DNA from: Flavobacterium sp.
GTDB taxonomy: Bacteria > Bacteroidota > Bacteroidia > Flavobacteriales > Flavobacteriaceae
Direction: 5' to 3'
NCBI GenBank assembly: GCA_016787805.1
Contig: JAEUTY010000020.1
Coordinates: 33,424 to 97,423 of the forward strand
DNA: 64,000 nt
Numbering within the stretch: the stretch's first letter is position 1; each line of letters begins with the position of its first letter. The position numbers were made by a program, and so were the translations under genes. Under the pieces are notes generated by a model. That model was not told where the DNA came from and made no database searches. It saw nothing but the letters and a program-made list of their open reading frames with translations. Shown in pieces: positions 1 through 9,805 of the stretch.

Positions 1-773
1 TCTTCGGCAATCAACTCCAAACTTGCCAAAACATAAAAAATAAAAATTACTACTGGAATAGTATAATATCCTAAACTAAAAACGTATCCAAAAGGCAAAG
101 TCATTACGTAAAAGAAAATAAATTTTTTAATAAAAGCGCTGTAAGAATAAGGAATTGGAGTGTTTTTAATTCGTTCACACGCGCCACAAACATCTGTAAA
201 TGATTGCAATTCGGCATTTAGAATAATCAGTTGTTCACCAGAAATTTTTCCTTGTTTGTGTAAATCGTTTACCTTTTGAAAAATCATTTTAGCCACTTGA
301 TTCGGGCGGTGTTTGTGATGGTCAATTTCCAAATCCAAGCCTTCAAAGAGCATTTTGCTTGTATCTTCATTACTCAAATGTTTGGCTAAAACCGAAGCAT
401 AGCCAGGAATCATTCTCTTAAAATAATTTCGGTCGCTTTCGTCATTTAAAATAGCGGATAATTTTATGGCTAAATTTCGACTATTGTTGACCAATGAACC
501 CCAAAGTTTTCGCCCTTCCCACCAACGATCATAAGCTGTATTGGTGCGATAAGCGAGCAATAAGGAAATCACAAATCCCAACATTCCATGCATAATAGTG
601 ATGTTTTTCACATGACTATCGTCTGCTAATTTCCAGTACTCTATTTCCAGATAACCTATTCCAGCTGAATAAAACCCAATAAAAACCATCATAGGAAGTA
701 ATTGTCTGAAAGTGTCAGATTTGTGAAATCTAAATATAAATGTAATCCAATCTTTTGGGTTGTATTGTACCAT
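1..773 (-). CDS. Bestrophin-family anion channel-like membrane protein (3' end outside window)
   Basis: Reading from the ATG at 773 towards the window edge gives about 257 codons without a stop, so the C-terminus is missing. After two hydrophobic segments comes the motif AYRTNTAYDRWWEGRKLWG, the signature of the bestrophin/RFP-TM (UPF0187) family, and another hydrophobic segment lies near the cut end. Family members are pentameric anion channels of the inner membrane; bacterial homologues may conduct other ions. A TATCTTTG -7 box lies just upstream at 796-803. The family call is firm; the physiological role is unknown. Confidence 0.85.
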   Translation of the reverse strand, partial: MVQYNPKDWITFIFRFHKSDTFRQLLPMMVFIGFYSAGIGYLEIEYWKLADDSHVKNITIMHGMLGFVISLLLAYRTNTAYDRWWEGRKLWGSLVNNSRNLAIKLSAILNDESDRNYFKRMIPGYASVLAKHLSNEDTSKMLFEGLDLEIDHHKHRPNQVAKMIFQKVNDLHKQGKISGEQLIILNAELQSFTDVCGACERIKNTPIPYSYSAFIKKFIFFYVMTLPFGYVFSLGYYTIPVVIFIFYVLASLELIAE

Positions 774-795
774 ATTGTTTACGAAAATTAGTGTG

Positions 796-803
796 CAAAG
801 ATA
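796..803 (-). promoter_or_regulatory. Putative -7 box (TATCTTTG) of the bestrophin-like gene
   Basis: On the minus strand TATCTTTG matches the Bacteroidota -7 consensus TAnnTTTG exactly and lies about 23 nt before the ATG. No TTG -33 element stands at the usual distance, so this is a partial promoter call. Confidence 0.45.
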
Positions 804-1016
804 CTTATTCTGAATTTTTATGAGAAAAAATAATGCAAAGAGTTAAGGATTGTCAATATGAATAAAAATTAAGTCTATTTTTTTGATAAATGTAATTAAA
901 GTGATTGATTTTTTTCAACTTAACAATTTTGTGCTATAAATTGAAATAATTGTGCTATTTCTTTTTTAGTAATGAAAGTACATTTGATGCAGTATAAAAA
1001 TATAAAATTTAAAAAT

Positions 1017-2522
1017 ATGAGTAATTTAGTTCAACGTCCCCAATTAAAAGAAAAGTATGATAATTACATCAACGGAAAATGGACAGCTCCTTCAACAGGG
1101 CAATATTTTGAAGTGGTTTCTCCTGTAGATGGAAAACCAATGGCCAAGGCAGCACATTCAGCCAAATTAGATATTGAAATGGCTGTTGATGCTGCGAATG
1201 AAGCATTTCAATCGTGGAGCCAAACTTCGGCTACGGAAAGAAGCATTATGCTGAATAAAATTGCCGATAGAATTGAAGCAAACTTGGCTTACATAGCAGC
1301 TGTTGAAACTTTAGATAACGGTAAAGCTATCAGAGAAACAATGGCCGCAGACATTCCGTTGGCAGTTGATCATTTTCGCTACTTTGCAAGCGTAATCCGT
1401 GCAGAAGAAGGTTCAATAACCGAATTGGATAAAGATTCTGTTTCAATAATTGTACACGAGCCTATTGGTGTAATTGCTCAGATTATTCCGTGGAATTTCC
1501 CAATTTTAATGGCTACATGGAAATTAGCGCCAGCTTTAGCAGCAGGAAATTGTGTGGTTTTAAAACCTGCAGAAAGTACACCAATTTCTATCATGGTACT
1601 GATGGAATTGATTGAAGATTTGATTCCAGCTGGAGTTGTAAACATTGTAAATGGTTTCGGAGCAGAATTAGGTAGAACTTTGGTAACGAATCCAAAAGTG
1701 GCAAAAGCAGCATTTACAGGTTCTACCGCTACAGGAAGAATGGTAATGCAATACGCTACTGAAAATATTATTCCGGTAACATTAGAATTAGGAGGAAAAT
1801 CGCCTAACATTTTCTTTCCATCGGTTATGGATGCCGACGACGAATTTTTGGATAAAGCATTAGAAGGTGTTGTATTATTCGCACTCAATCAAGGTGAAGT
1901 ATGTACTTGTCCATCGCGACTTTTAATTCACGAATCAATTTATGATAAGTTTATTGAGCGCGTTTTACAACGTGTGAAAGCAATAAAAGTGGGTCATCCA
2001 TTGGATCCAACAGTGATGATGGGAGCGCAAGCCTCTCAAATTCAGAAAGATAAAATTCTTTCCTACATTAAATTGGGTAGAGAAGAAGGCGCTGAGCTGT
2101 TGTGTGGTGGCGATGTAAATCATTTGGGAGAAGAATTAGGTGGTGGTTATTACATTCAACCGACATTGTTTAAAGGCCATAATAAAATGCGTATTTTCCA
2201 AGAAGAGATTTTCGGACCTGTTTTGGCCGTTACTACTTTTAAAACTACTGAAGAAGCTATCGAAATAGCCAATGATACATTGTATGGTTTAGGAGCTGGA
2301 GTTTGGACACGCGATGCACACGAATTATACCAAGTGCCTAGAGCGATTAAAGCGGGTAGAGTTTGGGTGAATCAATACCATGCTTATCCTGCGGGAGCGC
2401 CATTTGGAGGTTATAAGCAATCAGGAATCGGTAGAGAAAATCACAAAATGATGCTCGATCATTACCGTCAAACTAAAAATATGTTGATATCGTACAACAA
2501 AAATAAATTAGGTTTCTTTTAA
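1017..2522 (+). CDS. NAD-dependent aldehyde dehydrogenase, AldB/ExaC type
   Basis: This is an aldehyde dehydrogenase superfamily enzyme that oxidises an aldehyde, probably acetaldehyde, to the acid in the cytoplasm. I start at 1017 (protein begins [10 protein letters not shown], 501 aa); an in-frame ATG at 972 would add 15 residues that family members lack. Visible motifs are IIPWNFP (about 156-162), FTGSTATG (NAD-binding loop, about 233-240), ELGGKSPN with the general-base Glu257, and [11 protein letters not shown] with catalytic Cys296. The GEVCTC form is typical of the AldB/ExaC branch. The DUF779 gene follows after a terminator-like hairpin and an AraC regulator faces it, the usual neighbourhood of acetaldehyde dehydrogenases. 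Confidence 0.93.
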   Translation: MSNLVQRPQLKEKYDNYINGKWTAPSTGQYFEVVSPVDGKPMAKAAHSAKLDIEMAVDAANEAFQSWSQTSATERSIMLNKIADRIEANLAYIAAVETLDNGKAIRETMAADIPLAVDHFRYFASVIRAEEGSITELDKDSVSIIVHEPIGVIAQIIPWNFPILMATWKLAPALAAGNCVVLKPAESTPISIMVLMELIEDLIPAGVVNIVNGFGAELGRTLVTNPKVAKAAFTGSTATGRMVMQYATENIIPVTLELGGKSPNIFFPSVMDADDEFLDKALEGVVLFALNQGEVCTCPSRLLIHESIYDKFIERVLQRVKAIKVGHPLDPTVMMGAQASQIQKDKILSYIKLGREEGAELLCGGDVNHLGEELGGGYYIQPTLFKGHNKMRIFQEEIFGPVLAVTTFKTTEEAIEIANDTLYGLGAGVWTRDAHELYQVPRAIKAGRVWVNQYHAYPAGAPFGGYKQSGIGRENHKMMLDHYRQTKNMLISYNKNKLGFF

Positions 2523-2549
2523 TTGATACTTTTTTGCCTCTAACCTAAG

Positions 2550-2596
2550 AATCCACGAGTTTCGCATTCATTTGAATTCAAATTCGTGGATTTTTT
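2550..2596 (+). terminator. Hairpin terminator after the aldehyde dehydrogenase gene
   Basis: AATCCACGA (2550-2558) pairs with TCGTGGATT (2584-2592) and is followed by more Ts. It lies between the dehydrogenase and the DUF779 gene, so it may attenuate rather than fully separate the pair. Confidence 0.7.
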
Positions 2597-2610
2597 ACTA
2601 ATTTTAATTT

Positions 2611-2991
2611 ATGGAAAAAATTAAACGACTCGACGCCACTGAAAAAGCGGTAGCATTAATTGATTTGTTGAGCGAAAAGTTTGGCGATTTAATGTTTTAT
2701 CAAGCGGGCGGTTGTTGTGAAGGAACACAACCACAATGTTTTGAAAAAGGCGGATTTTACCTTCGATTGGGTGATGTTTGTATCGGAACCATCAAAGGTT
2801 TTGAATTTTGGTTGGATAAAGATTTATTCGAATATTGGAAACACGCTCATTTCACTTTAGACGTTTCAGATGGAATAGGAGCAGGAGGTTTTTCATTAGA
2901 AACACCTTACGGGAAAACGTTTATTGTTCAGTACCGGATTTTCTCGGAAGAAGAAAGTAAAAATTTAGAAGCTGTTCGTCTGAATTCATAA
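2611..2991 (+). CDS. DUF779 protein associated with aldehyde dehydrogenase
   Basis: The 126-aa protein contains the DUF779 features: AGGCCEGTQPQC near residues 33-44 with clustered cysteines, then FWLDKDLFEYWKH and DVSDGIGAGGFSLE. Members of this family are commonly encoded next to ExaC-type aldehyde dehydrogenases, as here, and the cysteines suggest metal or redox chemistry. The biochemical function is not established. It converges with the AraC regulator gene, whose stop codon lies 2 nt away. Family membership is clear; an accessory role in aldehyde metabolism is inference from context. Confidence 0.85.
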   Translation: MEKIKRLDATEKAVALIDLLSEKFGDLMFYQAGGCCEGTQPQCFEKGGFYLRLGDVCIGTIKGFEFWLDKDLFEYWKHAHFTLDVSDGIGAGGFSLETPYGKTFIVQYRIFSEEESKNLEAVRLNS

Positions 2992-2992
2992 C

Positions 2993-3916
2993 TTAATTAG
3001 AAAAGTTCATTAATTGGTATTGCTTTGGAGTGACGCCTTCGTATTTTTTGAATAATCGTATAAAGTAATTAGCATCTTCAAAACCAGACAAATAACAGAC
3101 TTCGTTGATTTGTATTGAAGGGCTTTTGAGCAATTTTTTGGCGTGTTTTATTTTTTCACTGAGTACAAATTCAATCGGACTCATGCCTAATTCTCGCTTG
3201 AAAAAGCGATAAAAAGATGTAGTGCTCATGCAGGCTTTATCGCTCAAATGTTTCAGATTAATATCTTCTTTCAAGTTTTTTCTAATGTATTCAATTACTT
3301 GAGCAATCGCGTTGTTTTGATTACTAAAAGTATTGTCATCTATTGATTTTACAGTTTGCGTTTGAATGATTCGGATCAGTAATTCTTGTAAAGTCAAATC
3401 GGCCAACGCATCTTTGGTTATCGACGTACTCATGCATTCTTTAATGAGCTTGTTGATGGTCGCCGCCAAATCTACATTATTGTAGAAAAAATAATTTTGA
3501 TAATTCAATTGCCAAAAATTGTCGTTTCCTTCTTTAGGATAACGTTCGTTTAAAAAATTCAACGTTTCCGAAATCTTAGTTTGATCAATGGCTAATGCTA
3601 AACACTGTGTTGGATTGTTATTGGAAGCTTCGGGAAAATCAATTTTCATTTCTACATTCGATGGAATTACCACCGTTTCTCCTGGCAAATAGTCAAATGC
3701 TGGATCGTCAAATAAATGCATTACTTTTTTACCGCGCAACATACTTGTCACCACCAAATCATTAAACTTTAACGGAACCAAAGCCGATTCTTGATAGGTT
3801 TCAAAAATATTTAACTCACAGTTGTTTAACGAAAAAATCGTACGGTTTTCCACCAAAGTTTTTAGGGATTTCTCATGTGTGAGTGCTGGTGCGTGAAGTA
3901 ATGATTTAATTGACAT
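2993..3916 (-). CDS. AraC-family transcriptional regulator with AraC_N ligand domain
   Basis: The protein has an N-terminal AraC_N domain (roughly residues 20-160) and a C-terminal double helix-turn-helix AraC/XylS domain (roughly 205-305) with the typical end VCYLSGFEDANYFIRLFKK. I prefer the start at 3916 (MSIKSLLHAP, 307 aa); an ATG at 3958 would add 14 non-conserved residues. It converges on the aldehyde dehydrogenase/DUF779 pair, so it probably senses an aldehyde or alcohol and controls them. That regulatory target is inference; the domain assignment is secure. Confidence 0.88.
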   Translation of the reverse strand: MSIKSLLHAPALTHEKSLKTLVENRTIFSLNNCELNIFETYQESALVPLKFNDLVVTSMLRGKKVMHLFDDPAFDYLPGETVVIPSNVEMKIDFPEASNNNPTQCLALAIDQTKISETLNFLNERYPKEGNDNFWQLNYQNYFFYNNVDLAATINKLIKECMSTSITKDALADLTLQELLIRIIQTQTVKSIDDNTFSNQNNAIAQVIEYIRKNLKEDINLKHLSDKACMSTTSFYRFFKRELGMSPIEFVLSEKIKHAKKLLKSPSIQINEVCYLSGFEDANYFIRLFKKYEGVTPKQYQLMNFSN

Positions 3917-4007
3917 TCCACATAAATTAACTTTTACTAAAGTAATAAATAAAGTCAAAAGTCAATGAAAAAGAAGTAGTTTATTTGCTAATTTGGTATA
4001 GAAAAAA

Positions 4008-6113
4008 TCAGCTGATGTAATTCCAGATGTTTTTCTTTTTGCTCAATTCCAAAAATACATTTCTAAGGGTAAGATGTTCAGTCTTAGCCATGGAGGGATC
4101 ATCTTTGAGTAATCGTAAAGCGTAATTTCGGGCCAGTTGTAAAATATCTCTATCTTTAACTAAATCAGCAATTTGCAAATTTAAAACACCACTTTGTTGC
4201 GTTCCCATAATATCTCCTGGTCCACGCAATTTCAAATCTACTTCAGCAATTTCGAATCCATCATTGGTGCGAACCATTGTTTCCAAACGAGTTTTAGTGT
4301 CGTTGTTGAGTTTGAAACTGGTCATTAAAATGCAATAACTTTGTTCGGCTCCACGACCCACGCGACCTCGCAATTGGTGTAATTGTGATAACCCAAATCG
4401 TTCGGCGCTTTCAATTACCATGACACTGGCGTTGGGAACATTTACACCAACTTCAATAACTGTGGTCGCTACCATAATATTGGTTTTTCCTTCCGAAAAA
4501 CGTTTCATTTCCGCTTCTTTTTCGGCAGGTTTCATTTTTCCATGAACGATGGAAATGCTGTAGTGTGGCAATGGAAAATCACGTGAAATACTTTCGTAAC
4601 CATCCATCAAATCTTTGAAATCCATTTTCTCACTTTCCTGAATCAAAGGATAAACAATGTAAATTTGTCTTCCTTTGGCTATTTCATCTTTTAAAAATTT
4701 CCAAACTTTTAGTCGATTGCTATCGTAACGATGCACCGTTTGAATTGGTTTTCTGCCTGGAGGCAATTCATCGATAACAGAAATATCCAAATCGCCATAC
4801 AAACTCATGGCTAATGTACGCGGAATTGGAGTCGCAGTCATCACTAAAACATGTGGCGGAATGTCGTTTTTTTTCCATAATTTGGAGCGTTGTTCCACAC
4901 CAAAACGATGCTGTTCGTCAATCACAGCCAACCCTAAATTTTGAAATTGTACTTTATCTTCCAACAAAGCATGCGTTCCGATCAAAATGTCTAAACTGCC
5001 ATTTTCCAAAGCTTCGTGAATGATTTTTCGATCTGCAGTTTTGGTTGAACCAGTGAGCAGTTTTATACTGATATTTAATTCTTTAGCTAATTCTATTAAA
5101 CCATTAAAATGTTGTGTAGCTAATATCTCGGTTGGTGCCATTAAGCAACTTTGAAAACCATTGTCTTTGGCCAAGAGCATGCACATTAATGCTACTATTG
5201 TTTTTCCTGATCCTACATCGCCTTGTAGCAATCGATTCATTTGAGCGTTGCTTCCTAAGTCGTTTCGAATTTCTTTTAAAACGCGTTTTTGTGCATTGGT
5301 TAAATCAAAAGGCAAGTGATTTTGATAAAAATCGTTGAAATTTTCACCCACTTTTTCAAATGGATGACCTTTGATTTTGTGCTTTCTCACTAGGTTTTTG
5401 GTGATTAATTGCAATTGAATAAAAAACAATTCTTCAAACTTTAAACGAAATTGTGCTTTCGCCAATAAATCAGCGCTTTTTGGAAAATGAATATTAAATA
5501 ATGCGGCGTTTTTAGGGATTAATTTTAGTTCATCCAATAAATAGTTTGGCAAAGTTTCCGAAAAATTAGCTTGCGTTTCTACAAATAATTGTTGCATCAT
5601 TTTATTGATGACTTTGTTTGAAATTCCTTTGTTAGCAAGCTTTTCAGTGCTAGGATAAACGGGTTGCATCGCACTTCGCAGACTCGCTTTATGTTCGTCA
5701 AGCAGTTCCATTTCGGGATGTGCCATGTTGAATGTCGAACCAAATTGACCCACTTTTCCGAATACAACATAAGGAACGTTAATTTTTAAGTTTTCTCGAA
5801 TCCATTTATGACCTTGAAACCAAACCAATTCCATTTCGCCAGTATCATCAACAAATGTGGCAACCAAACGCGTTTTGGCTTTTCCTTGATCAACGGTTTT
5901 AAGGTGAATGATTTTACCAATAACCTGTACTTCAGCATTATTATTGGTTAGTTGATTGATTTTATAATAACGCGTTCTGTCGATGTAACGATTCGGATAA
6001 AGGTTAATTAAATCGCTGTATTTGTGAATGTTGAGTTCTTTGCGCAACAAATCACCACGTTGCGGACCAACGCCTTTGAGGTATTCAATTGGTGTGTCGA
6101 GTAAGATTTTCAT
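4008..6113 (-). CDS. recG: ATP-dependent DNA helicase RecG
   Basis: RecG remodels stalled replication forks and Holliday junctions. The 701-aa length is normal. The N-terminal wedge/OB domain begins with MKILLDTPIEYLKGVGPQRG, a typical RecG start. The SF2 helicase core shows Walker A LQGDVGSGKT (about residues 296-305), DEQHRFG (Walker B, motif II), TATPIPRT (motif III) and QLRGRVGRG (motif VI). The downstream hydroxylase and HEAGH genes are also on the minus strand, with the hydroxylase stop 42 nt before the recG ATG, so they may be co-transcribed. Confidence 0.97.
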   Translation of the reverse strand: MKILLDTPIEYLKGVGPQRGDLLRKELNIHKYSDLINLYPNRYIDRTRYYKINQLTNNNAEVQVIGKIIHLKTVDQGKAKTRLVATFVDDTGEMELVWFQGHKWIRENLKINVPYVVFGKVGQFGSTFNMAHPEMELLDEHKASLRSAMQPVYPSTEKLANKGISNKVINKMMQQLFVETQANFSETLPNYLLDELKLIPKNAALFNIHFPKSADLLAKAQFRLKFEELFFIQLQLITKNLVRKHKIKGHPFEKVGENFNDFYQNHLPFDLTNAQKRVLKEIRNDLGSNAQMNRLLQGDVGSGKTIVALMCMLLAKDNGFQSCLMAPTEILATQHFNGLIELAKELNISIKLLTGSTKTADRKIIHEALENGSLDILIGTHALLEDKVQFQNLGLAVIDEQHRFGVEQRSKLWKKNDIPPHVLVMTATPIPRTLAMSLYGDLDISVIDELPPGRKPIQTVHRYDSNRLKVWKFLKDEIAKGRQIYIVYPLIQESEKMDFKDLMDGYESISRDFPLPHYSISIVHGKMKPAEKEAEMKRFSEGKTNIMVATTVIEVGVNVPNASVMVIESAERFGLSQLHQLRGRVGRGAEQSYCILMTSFKLNNDTKTRLETMVRTNDGFEIAEVDLKLRGPGDIMGTQQSGVLNLQIADLVKDRDILQLARNYALRLLKDDPSMAKTEHLTLRNVFLELSKKKNIWNYIS

Positions 6114-6155
6114 TTTGGCTTGTAATAGAAATTTGAATTACGAAGATAAGAAATA

Positions 6156-6848
6156 TCATTTACTTAATTTCTCAATCATTTCTTTGGAAACATCAGTATT
6201 CATTAATTTGAGTTGTTCAATGACTTGTAGTTTGGTTTTTTCATCCATTTCGGGAACAGGCTTTTGAAACTGATTTTCAGTATGATTTTCAAAGAAAAGT
6301 TGATCGCTCCAATGATTGCGAATACCATCGATAACTAAGTGAATTCGGTCTTCAGTACCATTATTAGCAACCGAATGTGTAAAATTAGCATTAATGTACC
6401 AACATTCTCCTTCGTTCATAATTAAACGTTTATCATCTAAAATAAAAATCACATTAGGATTGGTGATGATAGGAATATGCAATCTAAAATAACCATCTTC
6501 ATAACCTAAACAATAATCACTGTGTGGTTTGATTTGCGCTCCAGCAGCTAAATTAAGCAATCGGACAGCTGCTTTTTCGAATTGAAAAGAATTCAAGATT
6601 TCTTTAAAATATTCGCATGATTCAAGCGCTTCAGTTGCTATAATTTCTTTAGAATCAAAATTAAAAGCGTAAATATTGTCTGATTTTCCAGTGACCGACA
6701 TCAAGGCAATGGAAGTCCATTTTCCCTCATAATCTTTTTGATTGTAATGATCAATCCAATTGATGCTCATGATTTTTTGAACGTCTTTTTTGAGTCGCTG
6801 GCTATCAAAATGTAGCGGAAATTTAATATATCGAACTAATTCACTCAT
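6156..6848 (-). CDS. Aspartyl/asparaginyl beta-hydroxylase-type 2-oxoglutarate oxygenase
   Basis: The 230-aa protein has the AspH-type double-stranded beta-helix. The first iron histidine lies in IKPHSDY (about residue 112), then RLHIPI, GECWYINANFTHSVANNG carries the second metal histidine, and RIHLVIDG closes the fold with the usual basic 2-oxoglutarate contact. Such enzymes hydroxylate Asp, Asn or Arg side chains, or small molecules, using Fe(II) and 2-oxoglutarate. Its start lies 2 nt after the stop of the HEAGH protein gene, implying co-transcription. The substrate is unknown. Confidence 0.82.
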   Translation of the reverse strand: MSELVRYIKFPLHFDSQRLKKDVQKIMSINWIDHYNQKDYEGKWTSIALMSVTGKSDNIYAFNFDSKEIIATEALESCEYFKEILNSFQFEKAAVRLLNLAAGAQIKPHSDYCLGYEDGYFRLHIPIITNPNVIFILDDKRLIMNEGECWYINANFTHSVANNGTEDRIHLVIDGIRNHWSDQLFFENHTENQFQKPVPEMDEKTKLQVIEQLKLMNTDVSKEMIEKLSK

Positions 6849-6850
6849 GT

Positions 6851-7366
6851 TTATTCTTTTTCACGAACCCATTTTACCATTTCTGGAAAAGTGGGAACGT
6901 TCATTTCAATTGCTTTTTCTTTCCCATAAGCCATTTGTGTCCACTCAAAATAAGGCAAACCAATGTAATTTCCAGAACTGAAATTATCCATCAACCAATT
7001 TGAACTTCCTTTGTATCCGCCAGCATGAAAAACGTAATCCAATGGTAAATCTAAATATTTGCAAGCCGCAAATGACCACAACATGGTAGCAATTTCTTCA
7101 CCTTGATCAGGCCAATCTTTTGATTGATTTTCGGTAGCAACTAAAGCGCGATTGGTTGGAGAAGTTACGGCTAAATGTCCGGCTTCATGCAATATATCAC
7201 CAGGATAAGATAGTTTTTTGTAATCGATAATAATACAATTGGAACCCAATTTCAATCCAGGAAGAAAAGTGGTTTCATCCAATTCTTTCTCCACTATAGT
7301 AATGCCAATTTTGTTTAAGAAGCGGACTATTTTTTCTAAATATACATCATTTTGAACTGCTGACAT
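6851..7366 (-). CDS. Conserved protein with an HEAGH zinc-peptidase-like motif
   Basis: I do not recognise a named family. In the 171-aa protein the segment DILHEAGHLAV (about residues 57-67) matches the HExxH zinc motif, as in small IrrE/ImmA-like domains, and EEIATMLWSFAA further on could supply the third ligand. There is no signal peptide. The gene is the first of a set with the AspH-type hydroxylase (2 nt gap) and possibly recG. A cytoplasmic metal-dependent peptidase is a reasonable guess, but a non-catalytic metal site is equally possible. Confidence 0.6.
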   Translation of the reverse strand: MSAVQNDVYLEKIVRFLNKIGITIVEKELDETTFLPGLKLGSNCIIIDYKKLSYPGDILHEAGHLAVTSPTNRALVATENQSKDWPDQGEEIATMLWSFAACKYLDLPLDYVFHAGGYKGSSNWLMDNFSSGNYIGLPYFEWTQMAYGKEKAIEMNVPTFPEMVKWVREKE

Positions 7367-7452
7367 TTTCGAACTTATTTTAATAAAAGTTTAAAATTAA
7401 ATAAATAAAAACAAATTACGTTAAGTATTTTCACTTGATTGAGCCGAATATT

Positions 7453-7460
7453 TATCTTTG
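7453..7460 (+). promoter_or_regulatory. Putative -7 box (TATCTTTG) of the M1 aminopeptidase gene
   Basis: TATCTTTG matches TAnnTTTG exactly and ends 17 nt before the ATG at 7478. A TTG at 7435-7437 is 15 nt upstream, slightly closer than usual. Its position argues that the true start is the ATG at 7478, not the in-frame TTG at 7439. Confidence 0.5.
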
Positions 7461-7477
7461 TCAAAAAGTCGAATTCA

Positions 7478-9595
7478 ATGAAGTTTTTTTTGCTTTTAAT
7501 TTTCAGTACATTTTCTTTCGCTCAACAAATCGAAAAGGTTGATTTTATTGAGATGAATGCCGTTTTATATCCTAATGCTGCTACCCAATCAATTTCGGGT
7601 GGAATAACGTATTCTTTTAAGGTTAAATCTGCAATAGATACCATTCGTATTGATGCAAAGAACATGACTTTTAGCGATTTACTTATCAACGGAAAAGAAG
7701 TTCGGTTTAAAGCAAATAAAACACATTTACTTCTTTTTGAAGGTTTTATAAAAGGGAAAAATACGTTGACTTTTGGTTATTCCGCTACTCCAAAACAAGC
7801 TTTATATTTTATTGGTCAAGGTGATGAATTGCAAATTTGGACACAAGGACAAGGTCGCTACACCAGTCATTGGTTGCCCAGTTTTGATGATGTGAATGAG
7901 AAAGTGATTTTTAATTTGAACATCAATGATGAATATGATTTTGAAGATATAAAAGCAACTCAAAAAACAGTATTGTGTAATGGGATTTTAAAGGAAGTTG
8001 TGACGCGAAAGTCATGGTCTCAAGGTAAAGATTTCATTTCTTATCAATACACAATGCAAAAACCGATGTCGTCGTATTTGGTGATGTTGGCTATTGGGAA
8101 TTTTATTAAAAAGGAAGAAAAAGCCAACACAGGAATTCCGTTGGAGTTTTATTTGGATAAAAATGATTCAGGCAAATTTGAATCAACTTATCGTTATTCA
8201 AAGCAAATATTTGATTTTTTTGAGAAGGAAATAGGAGTGAAGTATCCTTGGAAAGTGTATCGTCAGGTTCCGGTTCGCGATTTCTTGTATGCGGGTATGG
8301 AAAATACAACAGCAACCATTTTTGCTCAAGATTATGTTGTGGATGACATTGGATTTAACGATCGAAATTATGTTAATGTCAATGCGCACGAGTTAGCTCA
8401 TCAATGGTTTGGTGATTTGATTACGGCCAAATCAGGAAAACACCACTGGTTGCAAGAGGGTTTTGCTACTTATTATGCCTTGTTAGCTGAAAAAGAAGTT
8501 TTTGGAGATGATTACTTTCACCATCAATTATATAAAACGGCAACTCAACTGCGAAATGCTACCAAAACGGATACGATTCCGCTTTTGAACGAAAAAGCGA
8601 GTTCGCTCACATTTTACCAAAAAGGCGCTTGGGCTTTGCATGTTTTGCGAGATGCAATTGGAGAAAAAGCATTCAATAAAGCAGTAAAAAAATATCTTAA
8701 AAAATACAAATTCAAGAATGTTGAAACCGATGATTTTTTAGTCGAAATCAATAAAGTTTCTGATTTTGATACGCAATCTTTTAAAGAAAAATGGTTAGAA
8801 AAGTCAGGATTTGAATACCACGAAGCAATTGGTTTACTGACCAAAAAAAATGCTTTCATTGCTCAGTACCTTGAAATTAAAAAGCAAAAAGAGTTAACTA
8901 ACGCAAGTTTTGTTTCCTATATAGATGACTACAGAACTATTTTGAGTTCAGATGCGTATTATCCAATTAAGCAAGAGATTGTAACACAAATCCGCAATTT
9001 AGATTATAAATCTAATAAAGATTTGATTGAATTGGCGTTGAATTCAAATAATGTATTTGTAAGACGAACTGTGGCGCAATCGTTTCCCAAAATCCCCAAT
9101 TATTTAAAAACTAAATACGAATCGTTGCTGAATGACAATTCGTATGAAACCCGAGAAATTGCCTTTATTAATTTGTGGAATAGTTTTCCCGATAATCAAA
9201 ATCAATACCTCGAATTAGCTAAAAATTGGTCAGGAAATAATGATAAGTCTTCACGTATATTGTATTTAGCATACGCTCAGTTGACCGTTGCTTTGACTGC
9301 AGATGAAAAACAGCAGCTGTTTACAGAACTACAGAATTACACTTCCACTAATTTTGAAAGCTCAATTCGTGAGAATGCTTTTGAGGCTTTATTTCAATTA
9401 AATCAAAATGACGAAATAGCTTTAAGAAACCTAATAGAGGCCACTTCACATTTTAAATGGCGATTTGCACTATATGCAAAAGACAAGTTAAAGCTTCTTT
9501 ACAAAAATAATGATACCAAAATCATATTAAACAATCTATTTCTATCGCTTGATGACAATCAGAAAAATAGAATGATTAAGATTGTAAATGACTAG
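7478..9595 (+). CDS. Secreted M1-family zinc aminopeptidase
   Basis: The product (705 aa from the ATG at 7478) starts with a signal peptide ending near FSFAQ, so it is exported to the periplasm or outside. The catalytic domain shows AGMENTT (about 272-278, substrate N-terminus recognition), HELAHQW (304-310, zinc His304/His308, catalytic Glu305) and the third zinc ligand Glu327 in LQEGFATYY. The C-terminal part (about 470-705) is helical with HEAT-like character. M1 enzymes remove N-terminal amino acids from peptides, which fits peptide-based nutrition in flavobacteria. An upstream TTG would place the signal peptide internally and is rejected. Confidence 0.93.
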   Translation: MKFFLLLIFSTFSFAQQIEKVDFIEMNAVLYPNAATQSISGGITYSFKVKSAIDTIRIDAKNMTFSDLLINGKEVRFKANKTHLLLFEGFIKGKNTLTFGYSATPKQALYFIGQGDELQIWTQGQGRYTSHWLPSFDDVNEKVIFNLNINDEYDFEDIKATQKTVLCNGILKEVVTRKSWSQGKDFISYQYTMQKPMSSYLVMLAIGNFIKKEEKANTGIPLEFYLDKNDSGKFESTYRYSKQIFDFFEKEIGVKYPWKVYRQVPVRDFLYAGMENTTATIFAQDYVVDDIGFNDRNYVNVNAHELAHQWFGDLITAKSGKHHWLQEGFATYYALLAEKEVFGDDYFHHQLYKTATQLRNATKTDTIPLLNEKASSLTFYQKGAWALHVLRDAIGEKAFNKAVKKYLKKYKFKNVETDDFLVEINKVSDFDTQSFKEKWLEKSGFEYHEAIGLLTKKNAFIAQYLEIKKQKELTNASFVSYIDDYRTILSSDAYYPIKQEIVTQIRNLDYKSNKDLIELALNSNNVFVRRTVAQSFPKIPNYLKTKYESLLNDNSYETREIAFINLWNSFPDNQNQYLELAKNWSGNNDKSSRILYLAYAQLTVALTADEKQQLFTELQNYTSTNFESSIRENAFEALFQLNQNDEIALRNLIEATSHFKWRFALYAKDKLKLLYKNNDTKIILNNLFLSLDDNQKNRMIKIVND

Positions 9596-9805
9596 AGTCG
9601 AATAAATTCGACAAATTTTGCCAAATTCTTAACTTTTCTTAACAATCGTTTGTTCATAAAGAAATTTATGTGCAGTTCATCGAGTTTTACAGTTATATAA
9701 CGAAAATTTTTTTGTGTTAAAAAACTTGTTAGGTTATTTGTCGGAGAAATTCATGTTGACCCCAATATTTATTTATTATAACTAAAATTATTAAATTTAA
9801 AAATT

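Noticed and set aside
1478-1888. Open frame of 136 codons antisense to the aldehyde dehydrogenase gene
   Set aside because: It is a frame shadow of a well-conserved enzyme; no start signals and a composition unlike a real protein.
7439-7477. TTG start extending the M1 aminopeptidase
   Set aside because: It would bury the signal peptide and overlaps the promoter; the ATG at 7478 fits better.
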